A stretch of DNA of 64,000 nucleotides from the NCBI RefSeq assembly GCF_004342485.1, contig NZ_SMBU01000003.1, positions 124,001 to 188,000 of the forward strand. Direction: 5' to 3'. Source of the stretch: Roseateles saccharophilus (lineage in GTDB: Bacteria; Pseudomonadota; Gammaproteobacteria; Burkholderiales; Burkholderiaceae_C). This document shows positions 45,290 to 53,934 of this stretch, one piece after another; position 1 is the stretch's first letter, and each line of letters opens with the position of its first letter. The position numbers and the translations under genes were made by a program. Under the pieces are notes generated by a model that worked only from the letters and a program-made list of their open reading frames with translations, searched no databases and was not told the origin of the DNA.

Positions 45290-46269
45290 TGCAATCTCAC
45301 CCGCGGGTCCACCCAGGTGTAGGCGATGTCGATCAGCGCATTGCTCGCGATGTAGAGCAGCGCGCCGAGGAAGACCATGGTGCGCACGATGGCGAAGTCC
45401 TGGCCGGTGATGGCCTCGATGACGAAGGCCCCGAGGCCGGGGATGCCGAAGAAGCTCTCGAACACCAGGCTGCCGAGGAAGACATAGGGCAGGTAACCGC
45501 CGGCGCTGGTGATGATGGGGATCAGCGCATTGCGCAGCACGTGGCGGCCCAACACCCGCCCCTCGCTCAGCCCCTTGGCGCGCGCGGTGCGGACATAGTC
45601 CTTGCCCATCTCCTCGAGGAACATCGCGCGGTACAGGCGAGCCTCGCCGCCCAGCCGGCTCAGCAGCGACAGCAGGATGGGCAGGGCCAGGAAGCGCACC
45701 GCGTCCAGGCCCGGTGCAAAGCCGTTCATCGGCACGAGGCGCAGCACGCGGGCGAACAGGAACTGGCCGACGATGATGTAGAACAGGCTGCTGATGGACA
45801 GCATCAGCACGCAGAGCACGACGCCCCAGAAGTCGATGCGCGTGTGCCTGAAGAACACCAGCAGCAGCGCGAAGGCCACGCTGGCGATGACCTGCAATAT
45901 GAACAGCGGCAAGGCGAGTTGCAGGCTCACGCCCATGCGCACCTTGACCTCGTGGCCGATGTTGATGGCCTGGCGCGCATCGCTCTTGCCGAAGTCCAGC
46001 GCGAACAGCGACACCGAGCGCTCCCACAGGATGGTGTGCGTGACGCGCTCCGCCCCGGAGCGGCTGGCGTCGTAGTAGAGCGGCTTGTCATAGCCGCGCT
46101 CGGTCTTCCATTTCTCGATCTGCTCCTGCGTGACACGCTTGCCGCCGATGTTCAGCCGCGCCATGTCGTCCGGGGTGTTGACCGAGAAGAACAGGAAGAA
46201 GGTGAAGAGATTGACGCCGACCAGGATGGCCAGGCCATAGCCCAGGCGGCGCAGCACGAAGCCCAGCAT
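45286..46269 (-). CDS. Peptide ABC transporter permease (YejB-like)
   Basis: A 327-residue permease of the DppB/OppB type. It starts FVLRRLGYGLAILVGVNLFTFFLFF, has a periplasmic insert of about 100 residues, and carries the coupling sequence KDYVRTARAKGLSEGRVLGRHVLRNALIP. The start at 46269 overlaps the end of the binding-protein gene, and the stop overlaps the next permease by four bases, so all four genes are translationally coupled. Confidence 0.92.
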   Translation of the reverse strand: MLGFVLRRLGYGLAILVGVNLFTFFLFFSVNTPDDMARLNIGGKRVTQEQIEKWKTERGYDKPLYYDASRSGAERVTHTILWERSVSLFALDFGKSDARQAINIGHEVKVRMGVSLQLALPLFILQVIASVAFALLLVFFRHTRIDFWGVVLCVLMLSISSLFYIIVGQFLFARVLRLVPMNGFAPGLDAVRFLALPILLSLLSRLGGEARLYRAMFLEEMGKDYVRTARAKGLSEGRVLGRHVLRNALIPIITSAGGYLPYVFLGSLVFESFFGIPGLGAFVIEAITGQDFAIVRTMVFLGALLYIASNALIDIAYTWVDPRVRLQ

Positions 46270-48497
46270 CAGGCCGCCTCCACCCGAGCGGGCGCGGCCG
46301 TGGCCGTCTCGCGCTTGGCCCAAGCTCGGCGCGTGGCAACCCAGATGGCCAGAGCGCCGGCCGCCAGCAGCAGTAGCGGCCACCAGACCGGCCGGTTCCA
46401 TTCGGCGACCTTGCGCGCGCGCTCCTCGGCATCCACGCGCAGATAGCGCGCACGGTCGCGCACGACGACGCCCGGCTTGCCGTTATGCACCCAGTGCTGG
46501 TAGGCGACGCCCGAGTAGCTCCAGTAGCCGAAGGCCCAGGGCGAGTCCTGGCGGACGATGTCCTCCATCTGCGCCATCAGCCGCGCCTTTTCGGGGCCGT
46601 CCTCCAGCGACTGCAGCTTGCGGAAGAGCCGGTCGTACTCGGAGTTGGCGTAGTTGGCCGTGTTCTCGCCCTCGTGCAGGCTCTTGCTGTTGGGGCCGTA
46701 GAGCAGGAAGAGGAAGTTCTCGGCGTCGGGGTAGTCGGCGAACCAGCCCCACCAGAAGATCTGGTGCTTGCCCTTGAGCACCTTTTCCTGGAACTGGTTG
46801 AAGTCGGTCGCGCGGACGTCGAGCTGGATGCCGAGCTTGGCGAACTGGCGCACCAGCCAGTCGTTCTCGGCCTTGAGCTCGGGCGTGATGACGCGCTGGA
46901 AGTCGTAGTTCAGCACCAGGGGCTTGCCCGTCACCGCGTCGCGGCCGCCGGGATAGCCGGCCTCGGCCATCAGCCTGAAGGCCTCCTCCAGCGGCCGGCG
47001 CACCACCCTGCCGTTCACGAGCCGGTGCGTCACCGGGTTGTATTCGCCGGGCTGGCCTTCCACGGAGCCGAACACGCCCGGCGGGATGGGGCCGTGGGCC
47101 GCATCGCCACCCTTGTCGCGGAAGATGCGGCCATAGCCCTCCTCCCAGTCGATGGCGATGGAGATGGCCTGGCGCAACGCGCGGTTGCGCTTGCTCTGCT
47201 CGGGCGTGTCGCCGCGGCCGACGACAGGGTCCAGCCAATTGAAGCCCAGATACCAGTTGGAGATGTCCACCATCATCGGCAGCCGGAAGCCGCGCTCCTC
47301 GTAGAAGCGCCTGACCTCGTCCGAGTCGTCGCGGTCCACCGCGAGATTGACACCCCAGTCGGCGCGGTCCATTTCGGGCAGGTCGAGATAGCCCTGCTTG
47401 AACAGCTCCTTGATGGGCACCTTCTCCTTCACGTTGGTGGCCACGACCTTGTCGACGAAGGGCAGGCGCTTGCCGCAATCGGCCAGCAGGCCCGCCTGCG
47501 CATCGCCCGGGCTGCCCTCGCAGGGGAAGGTGTCGGCGTGGTAGTTGGGGTTGCGGCTCAGCACGTGGCGGCGATCCTGCACGTACTCGGTCATCATGAA
47601 AGGGCCGCTGCCGACCGGCCACTGGTTCCAGGTCAGCGAATGGGCCGCCATGCCGGGCTGGGCGTAGAAGGCGTCGACTTCCCAGGGGATGGCTGCCGTG
47701 AAGTTGGTGGCCAGCCAGTACTGCCATTGCGGGTAGCGGCCCTTCAGGCGGATGCGCAGCAGGTGGTCGTTGACCGCCTCGGCACCGACCAGCGGCCAGC
47801 GGCGCAGGTCCAGGAAGGGCTTGTCGCCCAGGCTCTCGGGCAGGCCGGCCAGCTGGCTGTCGCTCTCGTGCCTGAGCAGGGCCATGTAGTCCTTCAGCCC
47901 CAGCACATGCTCGGAGAACAGCGCCGCCAGCGGCGCCTCGATGCGCGGGCTGGCATGGCGCTTGAGCGCATAGACGAAGTCCTCGGCCACGACGGCGCGC
48001 GTCGCCAGCTGCTTGAACTCGAAGGGGCTGCGCCTGTCGCCCAGTTCGCCGGGCTTGAGGTGGTGGTAGAGGTAGTTGCCCTGTGCGTCCTTCGCAAAGG
48101 CCGGGTGCGGCGACCACTTCAGGTCGGCGCGCAGGGGGATGTCGTAGACCGCCTCGGCGATCTGCTCGTCGGGTGCGTCGTCGGGCAGGCGGCGGCCCTG
48201 CGCGTCCAGGTAGTAGGGCTTGGCGATGGCCGCCGCGGCACGCGGGATCAGCGCATAGGGGCGCTTCAGCGCGTGATAGCCGTAGAGCGGCTCGCTGATC
48301 TCGTAGACGAAGGTGCTCTCGGGCGCCGAGTAGGACGAGGTCGGGTCCAGATAGCGCGGCGAGCGCTCCGAGAAGGCCATGTAGAGCGTGTTCTCCCGCT
48401 CGGCGCCCTGCGGATAGGGGCTGTTGTTGCAGCCGGCGAGCAACACGAGCGTCAACGCACCCAGGCCCGTCCTGATCCAAGCACCGATTCCAGCCAC
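46269..48497 (-). CDS. Peptide ABC transporter substrate-binding lipoprotein
   Basis: A 742-residue family 5 solute-binding protein. The signal ends in lipobox LLAGC (cysteine 23), so the mature protein is a lipoprotein. Binding-domain phrases include FVYEISEPLYGYHALKRPY, DLKWSPHPAF and WWGWFADYPDAENFLFLLYGPNS. Unusually, it ends with a transmembrane helix (PVWWPLLLLAAGALAIWVATRRA) and a charged tail, about 150-200 residues beyond typical DppA length overall. It is the first gene of the ABC operon. Confidence 0.9.
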   Translation of the reverse strand: MAGIGAWIRTGLGALTLVLLAGCNNSPYPQGAERENTLYMAFSERSPRYLDPTSSYSAPESTFVYEISEPLYGYHALKRPYALIPRAAAAIAKPYYLDAQGRRLPDDAPDEQIAEAVYDIPLRADLKWSPHPAFAKDAQGNYLYHHLKPGELGDRRSPFEFKQLATRAVVAEDFVYALKRHASPRIEAPLAALFSEHVLGLKDYMALLRHESDSQLAGLPESLGDKPFLDLRRWPLVGAEAVNDHLLRIRLKGRYPQWQYWLATNFTAAIPWEVDAFYAQPGMAAHSLTWNQWPVGSGPFMMTEYVQDRRHVLSRNPNYHADTFPCEGSPGDAQAGLLADCGKRLPFVDKVVATNVKEKVPIKELFKQGYLDLPEMDRADWGVNLAVDRDDSDEVRRFYEERGFRLPMMVDISNWYLGFNWLDPVVGRGDTPEQSKRNRALRQAISIAIDWEEGYGRIFRDKGGDAAHGPIPPGVFGSVEGQPGEYNPVTHRLVNGRVVRRPLEEAFRLMAEAGYPGGRDAVTGKPLVLNYDFQRVITPELKAENDWLVRQFAKLGIQLDVRATDFNQFQEKVLKGKHQIFWWGWFADYPDAENFLFLLYGPNSKSLHEGENTANYANSEYDRLFRKLQSLEDGPEKARLMAQMEDIVRQDSPWAFGYWSYSGVAYQHWVHNGKPGVVVRDRARYLRVDAEERARKVAEWNRPVWWPLLLLAAGALAIWVATRRAWAKRETATAAPARVEAA

Positions 48498-48621
48498 TGC
48501 GCCGCCCTCAAAACACGACGCCCCGGCGCGGGCCGGGGCGATGGGCGGGATGATAGTCGGGCACCTCGTCCGGACGAGGCTCGCGCCCCGGGAAAGCCGC
48601 TACGGAAAACCCGGTGTGACT

Positions 48622-49599
48622 TCAGTGATGGTGATGATCGTGCGCGTGGTCATGCGCATCGTGGGCCAGGCGCGGGTCCGACTGCCAGCCGACGATGGCC
48701 TCGCGGCCCTGCACATAGAGCTCCACGGTCCCGCCCACGGGCAGGCAGACCTTGGTGCGCACATGGCCGAAAGGCAGGCCGGTCAGCACCGGCGTCTTGG
48801 TGCGCGCACGCAGCGCCGCGACGGCGTCCTTGAGGCCGTAGCCGCGGTCCAGCGGCGACCTGGCCGCACCGCTGAAGTCGCCCAGCAGCACCGCCGCCTG
48901 CGCGTCGATGACGCCGGCCTGCTGCAGCTGCAGCAGCATGCGCTCGACGCGGTAGGGATGCTCGTTGACGTCCTCGAGGAACAGGATGCCGCCCTTGACC
49001 TTGGGCCAGTGCGGCGTGCCGAGCATCGAGCACAGCACGGTCAGGTTGCCACCCCAGAGTCGGCCGCGCGCCTCCAGGCCGTCGAAGTCGGCGGTCGGCG
49101 CACGGAAACCCACCGCCTCCAGCGCACCGCTCATCGCCTCCAGGAAGCAGTCGCGCGTGACCTCGTCGACGCCACCTTCCGCCTCGCTGCGGCCGAAGTC
49201 GTCGCAGGCCAGCGGGCCGGCCCACATGGACAGGCCCCCTTTGCGGCCGGGATTGCGCGCGATCAGGCCGTTCTGCAGCGCGGTCAGGTCGCTGTAGCCG
49301 ACCCAGCGCGTGCCGTGCTCGACGCTATGCGCGATGCGGCCCCAGTCGAGCTGGTCGAGCAGGCGCGTCAGGCCATAGCCGCCGCGCGTGGCCAGCGCGA
49401 CCGAAGGCGCCGCGTCGGCAATGCGGTGGATGGCGGCGAGGCGGGTCGCGTCGTCGCCGGCAAAGCGCTGCTGCCTGGCGAGCGCATCGGCGTCGATGCT
49501 GACCTCGAAACCCAGCTGCGTCAGCCGCTTGGCCGCGCGGTTCAGGTTCGCGGCCTTGGCCAGCACGCCCGAAGGCGTGAAGAGCGTCAGTGAAGTCAT
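48622..49599 (-). CDS. LD-carboxypeptidase (S66 family) with His-rich tail
   Basis: A 325-residue peptidase of the LdcA type that trims murein peptides to tripeptides. Family motifs are ATRGGYGLTRLLDQLD, the nucleophile serine in VGYSDLTALQNGL, and the C-terminal GLPFGHVRTKVCLPVG with the catalytic histidine. No signal peptide is seen, consistent with a cytoplasmic recycling enzyme. The last 14 residues contain eight histidines (HDAHDHAHDHHHH), a likely metal-binding tail not needed for catalysis. Its ATG overlaps the tadA stop. Confidence 0.9.
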   Translation of the reverse strand: MTSLTLFTPSGVLAKAANLNRAAKRLTQLGFEVSIDADALARQQRFAGDDATRLAAIHRIADAAPSVALATRGGYGLTRLLDQLDWGRIAHSVEHGTRWVGYSDLTALQNGLIARNPGRKGGLSMWAGPLACDDFGRSEAEGGVDEVTRDCFLEAMSGALEAVGFRAPTADFDGLEARGRLWGGNLTVLCSMLGTPHWPKVKGGILFLEDVNEHPYRVERMLLQLQQAGVIDAQAAVLLGDFSGAARSPLDRGYGLKDAVAALRARTKTPVLTGLPFGHVRTKVCLPVGGTVELYVQGREAIVGWQSDPRLAHDAHDHAHDHHHH

Positions 49600-50156
49600 C
49601 AGGATTCGTCCAGTTCGGTGGCTTCGCCGGTGGGAATGAGGCCTTGGCCTGATTCGGCATTTCGGGCCCGCCGCGCACGTGCCGCCTCGCGGCGTTCGGC
49701 GAAGAAGTCGCGCAGCAGCTGGGCCGAGGCGTCCGCCATCAGCCCGCCTTCGACGCGCGTGTGGTGGTTGAGCTGCGGCTGGGCGAACAGGTCCATGACC
49801 GAGCCGGCCACGCCGGTCTTGGGGTCGGCCGCCGCGAAGACGACGCGCTTGAAGCGCGCATGCATCAACGCCATCGCACACATCGCGCAGGGCTCCAGCG
49901 TGACGAAGAGCTCGCACTCCGGCAGGCGGTAGTTCTCCAGCAGCGTCGCGGCGTGGCGCAGGGCCACGATCTCGGCATGGGCTGTCGGGTCATGCGTCGT
50001 GATCGGGCGGTTGTAGCCGGTCGCGATGACCTGGCCGCCACGCGTGATGACGGCGCCCACCGGCACCTCGCCCACCAGCCAGGCGTTGTGTGCCTGGTCC
50101 AGCGCCTGGCGCATGGCGTATTCGTCGGCGGGGGAGAAGGTGGTCGACTCGCTCAT
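49599..50156 (-). CDS. tadA: tRNA-specific adenosine deaminase
   Basis: A 185-residue enzyme that deaminates A34 to inosine in tRNA-Arg. The zinc site is H60 in THDPTAHAEIV, with E62 as proton shuttle, and C90/C93 in LEPCAMCAMAL. The C-terminus is about 20 residues longer than in E. coli (ESGQGLIPTGEATELDES). It shares a one-base overlap with the LD-carboxypeptidase gene. Confidence 0.93.
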   Translation of the reverse strand: MSESTTFSPADEYAMRQALDQAHNAWLVGEVPVGAVITRGGQVIATGYNRPITTHDPTAHAEIVALRHAATLLENYRLPECELFVTLEPCAMCAMALMHARFKRVVFAAADPKTGVAGSVMDLFAQPQLNHHTRVEGGLMADASAQLLRDFFAERREAARARRARNAESGQGLIPTGEATELDES

Positions 50157-50181
50157 CGGGCCGGCAGTTTAGGCGCGGACC

Positions 50182-50697
50182 TCAGAGGGAAGCAGCGGAA
50201 CGCGACGCCTGGTCGTACAGCCCCGACAAAAGGCGCATCAGCTGCGCGCAGTCGCCGATGTCCTGGTTCTGCTGCGCGCCGTCGGCCAGGGCTTCCATCA
50301 GGCAGCGCTCGCGCACCTCGCGGTAAGCCTCGCACAGCACCTGGCCCTGCTCGGTCGTCGAGTAGAAGGCCTCCTTGCCGATCTTCTCGCTCTGCACCAG
50401 GCCCAGGCCGACGAGCTTGCGCAGCGAGTAGGCCACGACGTGGGTGTCCTCCACGTTCAGCACGAAGCAGATGTCGGCCAGCTTCTTCTGCCGGTCGCGG
50501 TGGTTGACGTGGTGCAGCAGCGAGACGTCCATCGCCGCCAGGTCCTTCATGCCGGCCGCGGCCATGCAGCGCACCATCCAGCGGTTGAAGGCATTGCCGA
50601 CGACGATGAGCCCGAATTCGAACTCCGACAGCTCGGCGCTCTTGTCCGACACCAGATGCGAGGACGACACGATGCTGCGAACCATGATTGACATCAT
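50182..50697 (-). CDS. MarR-like winged-helix regulator of the 5-oxoproline operon
   Basis: About 171 residues: FGLIVVGNAFNRWMVRCM, then a winged helix with VSLLHHVNHRDRQKKLADICFVLNVEDTHVVAYSLRKL (from about 58) and a wing ending EAFYSTTEQGQ. It resembles winged-helix proteins of the MarR superfamily that sit beside pxpBCA genes. It diverges from pxpB across only 45 bases and probably controls it and itself. Three clustered ATGs (50697, 50694, 50685) are possible starts; none has a good ribosome site. Confidence 0.8.
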   Translation of the reverse strand: MMSIMVRSIVSSSHLVSDKSAELSEFEFGLIVVGNAFNRWMVRCMAAAGMKDLAAMDVSLLHHVNHRDRQKKLADICFVLNVEDTHVVAYSLRKLVGLGLVQSEKIGKEAFYSTTEQGQVLCEAYREVRERCLMEALADGAQQNQDIGDCAQLMRLLSGLYDQASRSAASL

Positions 50698-50725
50698 AAA
50701 CACGACTCGAATACAAATTGCATAC

Positions 50726-50736
50726 GTTTTGAAAAC
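50726..50736. promoter_or_regulatory. Palindrome in the regulator-pxpB gap
   Basis: GTTTTGAAAAC is an 11-base palindrome centred between the two divergent starts in an A/T-rich stretch. It is a candidate binding site for the adjacent MarR-like protein; the short gap would make it block both promoters. Confidence 0.35.
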
Positions 50737-50742
50737 ATTGAC

Positions 50743-51399
50743 ATGAGCACCGCGCCACCACCCGACCTCCTCGTCCGCCCGCTGGGCGAGGCGGCGCTGT
50801 GCTGCGCGGTGGACGCGCCGGTCGCGCTCGAGCACCAGCAGCGCATCTGGCAGCTCGCCGCGGCGCTGGCCCGGACCGAGGGCGTGCTCGGCCTGATCCC
50901 GGGCATGAACAACCTGACGCTGAGCTTCGACCCGCTGAAGACCGATGGCGACGCGCTGGCCGAGGCCGTGCTCACGCTGTGGCGCAAGCCGCTGAAGCGC
51001 CAGCAGGCCGGGCGGCTCGTCGAAATCCCCGTGTGCTACGACGGGCCCGACCTCGCCGACGTCGCCGCTCACTGCGGCCTCACGCCCGACGAGGTCGTGC
51101 GCCGCCACAGCGCGGCCGACTATGTCGTCTACTTCATCGGCTTCCAGCCCGGCTTCGCCTACCTCGGCGGGCTGGATGAATCCCTGCACACGCCGCGCCG
51201 CGCCGAGCCGCGCACGGTGGTGCCGGCCGGCAGCGTCGGCATCGGCGGCGCGCAGACCGGCATCTATCCGCTGGCCACGCCGGGCGGCTGGCAGCTGATC
51301 GGCCGCAGCGCCCTGCCCCTGTTCGACCCGCAGGCCGAGCCGCCCACGCTGCTCGCCCCCGGGGACCGCGTGCACTTCGTCGCGGAGCAGCCCTCGTGA
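50743..51399 (+). CDS. pxpB: 5-oxoprolinase subunit PxpB (KipI-like)
   Basis: A 218-residue protein with the carboxyltransferase subdomain C/D fold: DYVVYFIGFQPGFAYLGGLD and PAGSVGIGGAQTGIYPLATPGGWQLIGR. With PxpC and PxpA it makes the ATP-dependent enzyme that opens 5-oxoproline to glutamate. No ribosome site is visible before the ATG, so a leaderless or very short leader transcript is possible. The next gene starts inside its stop. Confidence 0.92.
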   Translation: MSTAPPPDLLVRPLGEAALCCAVDAPVALEHQQRIWQLAAALARTEGVLGLIPGMNNLTLSFDPLKTDGDALAEAVLTLWRKPLKRQQAGRLVEIPVCYDGPDLADVAAHCGLTPDEVVRRHSAADYVVYFIGFQPGFAYLGGLDESLHTPRRAEPRTVVPAGSVGIGGAQTGIYPLATPGGWQLIGRSALPLFDPQAEPPTLLAPGDRVHFVAEQPS

Positions 51400-52316
51400 T
51401 CGAGGTCTTGCGCGCCGGCCCGCTGACCACGGTGCAGGACCTCGGCCGCCATGCCTGGCGCGACCGGGGCCTGAGCCTTTGCGGCGCGCTGGACGAACTT
51501 GCGCTGCAGGCCGGCAACCTGCTGGTCGGCAACCCGCCGGATGCGGCCGGCCTGGAGTTCACGCTGGGCCCGGCCACGCTGCGCCTGCATGCCGACGGCT
51601 GCGTCGCGCTGACCGGCACCGATGCCGACGCCAGCCTCGACGGCCGCCCGCTGCGCCCCGGCTGGCGCATCCCGGTCCGCGCTGGCCAGACGCTCAAGCT
51701 CACCGCACCGCGTGAGCGCATGCGCAGCTATGTCTGCGTCAGCGGCGGTATCGCCGTGCCCGCCGTGCTGGGCTCGCGCAGCACCGACCTGAAGGCCGGC
51801 TTCGGTGGCCTCGAGGGCCGCGCGCTACGCGACGGCGACCGCCTGCCCATCGGCCCGACCGCGCGCCTGCCGACCCGCGCGATCGGCCTGCGCCTGCCCG
51901 ACTGGACGCCCGCCGTGCGCGTGCTGCCCGGCCCCGAACACGAGGACTTTTCCACCGCCGCCCGCGAGGCCTTCTGGCAGGCCGGCTGGGTGCTGACGCC
52001 GCAGAGCAACCGCATGGGCTACCGGCTGGCCGGCCCCAGGCTGGAGCGCGAACGCGGCGGCGAGCTCGCCTCGCATGGCGTGCTGCCCGGCGTCATCCAG
52101 GTGCCGCCCTCGGGCCAGCCCATAGTTCTGCTGGCCGATGCGCAGACCACCGGCGGCTATCCCAAGATCGGCGTCGTCATCCGCGCCGACCTGTGGAAGC
52201 TCGCACAGCTGCGCCTGGGCGCCACGCTGCGCCTGCTGCCCTGCACCGCCGACGAAGCCCGCGCCGCACTGCGCGAGCAAACACTTCTGCTGGACCTGAT
52301 GAGGAGCGCACTGTGA
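51396..52316 (+). CDS. pxpC: 5-oxoprolinase subunit PxpC (KipA-like)
   Basis: A 306-residue biotin-dependent-carboxyltransferase-like protein: [20 protein letters not shown] at the start, [22 protein letters not shown] in the middle and [19 protein letters not shown] near the end. It pairs with PxpB. The GTG at 51396 overlaps the pxpB stop. Confidence 0.92.
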   Translation: MIEVLRAGPLTTVQDLGRHAWRDRGLSLCGALDELALQAGNLLVGNPPDAAGLEFTLGPATLRLHADGCVALTGTDADASLDGRPLRPGWRIPVRAGQTLKLTAPRERMRSYVCVSGGIAVPAVLGSRSTDLKAGFGGLEGRALRDGDRLPIGPTARLPTRAIGLRLPDWTPAVRVLPGPEHEDFSTAAREAFWQAGWVLTPQSNRMGYRLAGPRLERERGGELASHGVLPGVIQVPPSGQPIVLLADAQTTGGYPKIGVVIRADLWKLAQLRLGATLRLLPCTADEARAALREQTLLLDLMRSAL

Positions 52317-53059
52317 GCGAAACCCTGCACGTCGACCTGAACGCCGACCTCGGCGAAGGCGCCCCCGACGACGCCGAACTGCTGGCCCTGGTCAGCTCCG
52401 CCAACATCGCCTGCGGCTGGCATGCCGGCGATGCGCGATTGATGCAGGCCACCGTGGCCGCGGCACTGGCCAAAGGCGTCGCCATCGGCGCCCACCCGAG
52501 CTACCCCGACCGCGAGAACTTCGGCCGCAGCGAGATGCGGCTCGAGCCCGCCGAGGTGCGCGCCGACCTGATCTACCAGATCGGCGCGCTGGACGCCCTG
52601 GTGCGCGCGGCCGGCGGCCGGCTGCACCACGTCAAGCCCCACGGCGCCCTCTACAACCAGGCCGCGCGCGATCCGGTGCTGGCCGATGCCATCGCAACGG
52701 CCGTGCTCGACGTGGACCCCTCGCTGGCCGTCTACGGCCTGGCCGGCGGTGAGCTGCTGCGCGCCGCCGAGCGTGCCGGCCTGCGCGCCGTCGCCGAAGT
52801 CTTTGCCGACCGCGGCTACCGCGCCGACGGCAGCCTGGTGCCGCGCAGCCAGCCCGGCGCCATGGTCGACGACGTCGGCGCAGCCGTCGCGCGCACGCTG
52901 CGCATGGTCAGCGAAGGCGTCGTGCAGGCCGTCAGCGGCGAGACCATGCCGCTGCGGGCCCAGACCATCTGCCTGCACGGCGACGGCCCGCATGCCCTCG
53001 CCTTCGCACGCGCCATCCACGGTGCGCTCGCCACCGCCGGCGTTCAGCTGCACGCCTGA
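52313..53059 (+). CDS. pxpA: 5-oxoprolinase subunit PxpA (LamB/YcsF family)
   Basis: A 248-residue cytoplasmic protein with the family start [10 protein letters not shown], metal-site motifs [12 protein letters not shown] and [11 protein letters not shown], and [17 protein letters not shown] near the end. It is the third subunit of 5-oxoprolinase. The GTG at 52313 overlaps the pxpC stop and follows GAGGAGC. Repeat copy D follows its stop. Confidence 0.93.
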   Translation: MSETLHVDLNADLGEGAPDDAELLALVSSANIACGWHAGDARLMQATVAAALAKGVAIGAHPSYPDRENFGRSEMRLEPAEVRADLIYQIGALDALVRAAGGRLHHVKPHGALYNQAARDPVLADAIATAVLDVDPSLAVYGLAGGELLRAAERAGLRAVAEVFADRGYRADGSLVPRSQPGAMVDDVGAAVARTLRMVSEGVVQAVSGETMPLRAQTICLHGDGPHALAFARAIHGALATAGVQLHA

Positions 53060-53066
53060 AATGATG

Positions 53067-53190
53067 ACCCCTCGTCCAAGGCGTACCTTGGCCGGTCCCC
53101 CGTGGGGACGGCGATACATGCCGGCTCGACCGGCATGTACATCGCCAGCGCGGGCCGGCTTGGGAGCGGCCCGGCGCTCGGCCCGCAAGA
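53067..53190 (+). repeat. Structured intergenic repeat, copy D
   Basis: Full copy in the plus orientation between pxpA and the DUF969 gene, beginning with CCCCTCGTCC nine bases after the pxpA stop. Hairpin 1 is CCAAGG-CGTA-CCTTGG, hairpin 2 GTCCCC-CGT-GGGGAC and hairpin 3 ACATGCCGG-CTCGA-CCGGCATGT inside GGCGAT/ATCGCC. The end reads GGGCCGGCTTGGGAGCGG, then CCCGGCGCTCGGCCCG. Hairpins 1 and 3 have different bases from copies A and B in nearly every pair yet remain perfect. Confidence 0.85.
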
Positions 53191-53220
53191 TCACGCGCGA
53201 AAGCGCCATGGAGCACTGAC

Positions 53221-53934
53221 ATGCAAACCACCGTCTCCCTGTGGCCACTGATCGGCGTCGCCGTCGTCATCGTCGGCTTCGTGCTGCGCTTCAACGCTGT
53301 CCTCGTCGTCACGGCGGCGGGCATCGCGACGGGCCTGGCGGCCAAGCTGCCGCCCGACCTCATCCTCGCCAAGCTGGGCACGGGCTTCGTGAAGACGCGC
53401 AACCTGCCGCTGACCCTGCTGCTGCCCCTGCCCATCATCGGCCTGCTGGAGCGCCACGGCCTGCGCGAGCGCGCCCAGGCCTGGATCGCCGGCATACGCT
53501 CGGCGACGGCGGGCCGCCTGCTCGTCGTCTACCTCTTCATCCGCGAGCTCGCCGCGGCGATGGGCCTGACCTCGCTGGGCGGGCATGCGCCGATGGTGCG
53601 CCCGCTGGTCGCGCCGATGACCGAGGCCGCCGCTGAAAAGACCCACGGCCCGCTGCCACCCACCGTGCGCGACAAATGGAAGGCTATGGCCTCGGCGACC
53701 GACAACGTCGGCCTGTTCTTTGGCGAGGACGTCTTCGTCGCGTTCGGCTCCATCGTGCTGATGCAGACCTTCCTGGCCGAGAACGGCATCGTCACCGACC
53801 CGCTGCACATCGCGCTGTGGGGCCTGCCGACCGCCATCGCCGCCTTCGTCATCCATTCGGCGCGGCTGATCCGCCTGGACCGGCGCCTGCCGCTGGACAT
53901 CGCCCGCGCTCGCGCCAACGGGAGCACTGAATGA
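53221..53934 (+). CDS. DUF969 membrane protein, probable transporter subunit
   Basis: A 237-residue inner-membrane protein with about six hydrophobic segments; typical DUF969 sequence includes VKTRNLPLTLLLPLPIIGLLERHGLRERAQ and GLTSLGGHAPMVRPL. DUF969 and DUF979 proteins occur as pairs beside pxp genes and are predicted to carry 5-oxoproline or a related anion. The gene lies downstream of pxpA behind repeat D and overlaps the DUF979 gene by four bases. Confidence 0.85.
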   Translation: MQTTVSLWPLIGVAVVIVGFVLRFNAVLVVTAAGIATGLAAKLPPDLILAKLGTGFVKTRNLPLTLLLPLPIIGLLERHGLRERAQAWIAGIRSATAGRLLVVYLFIRELAAAMGLTSLGGHAPMVRPLVAPMTEAAAEKTHGPLPPTVRDKWKAMASATDNVGLFFGEDVFVAFGSIVLMQTFLAENGIVTDPLHIALWGLPTAIAAFVIHSARLIRLDRRLPLDIARARANGSTE

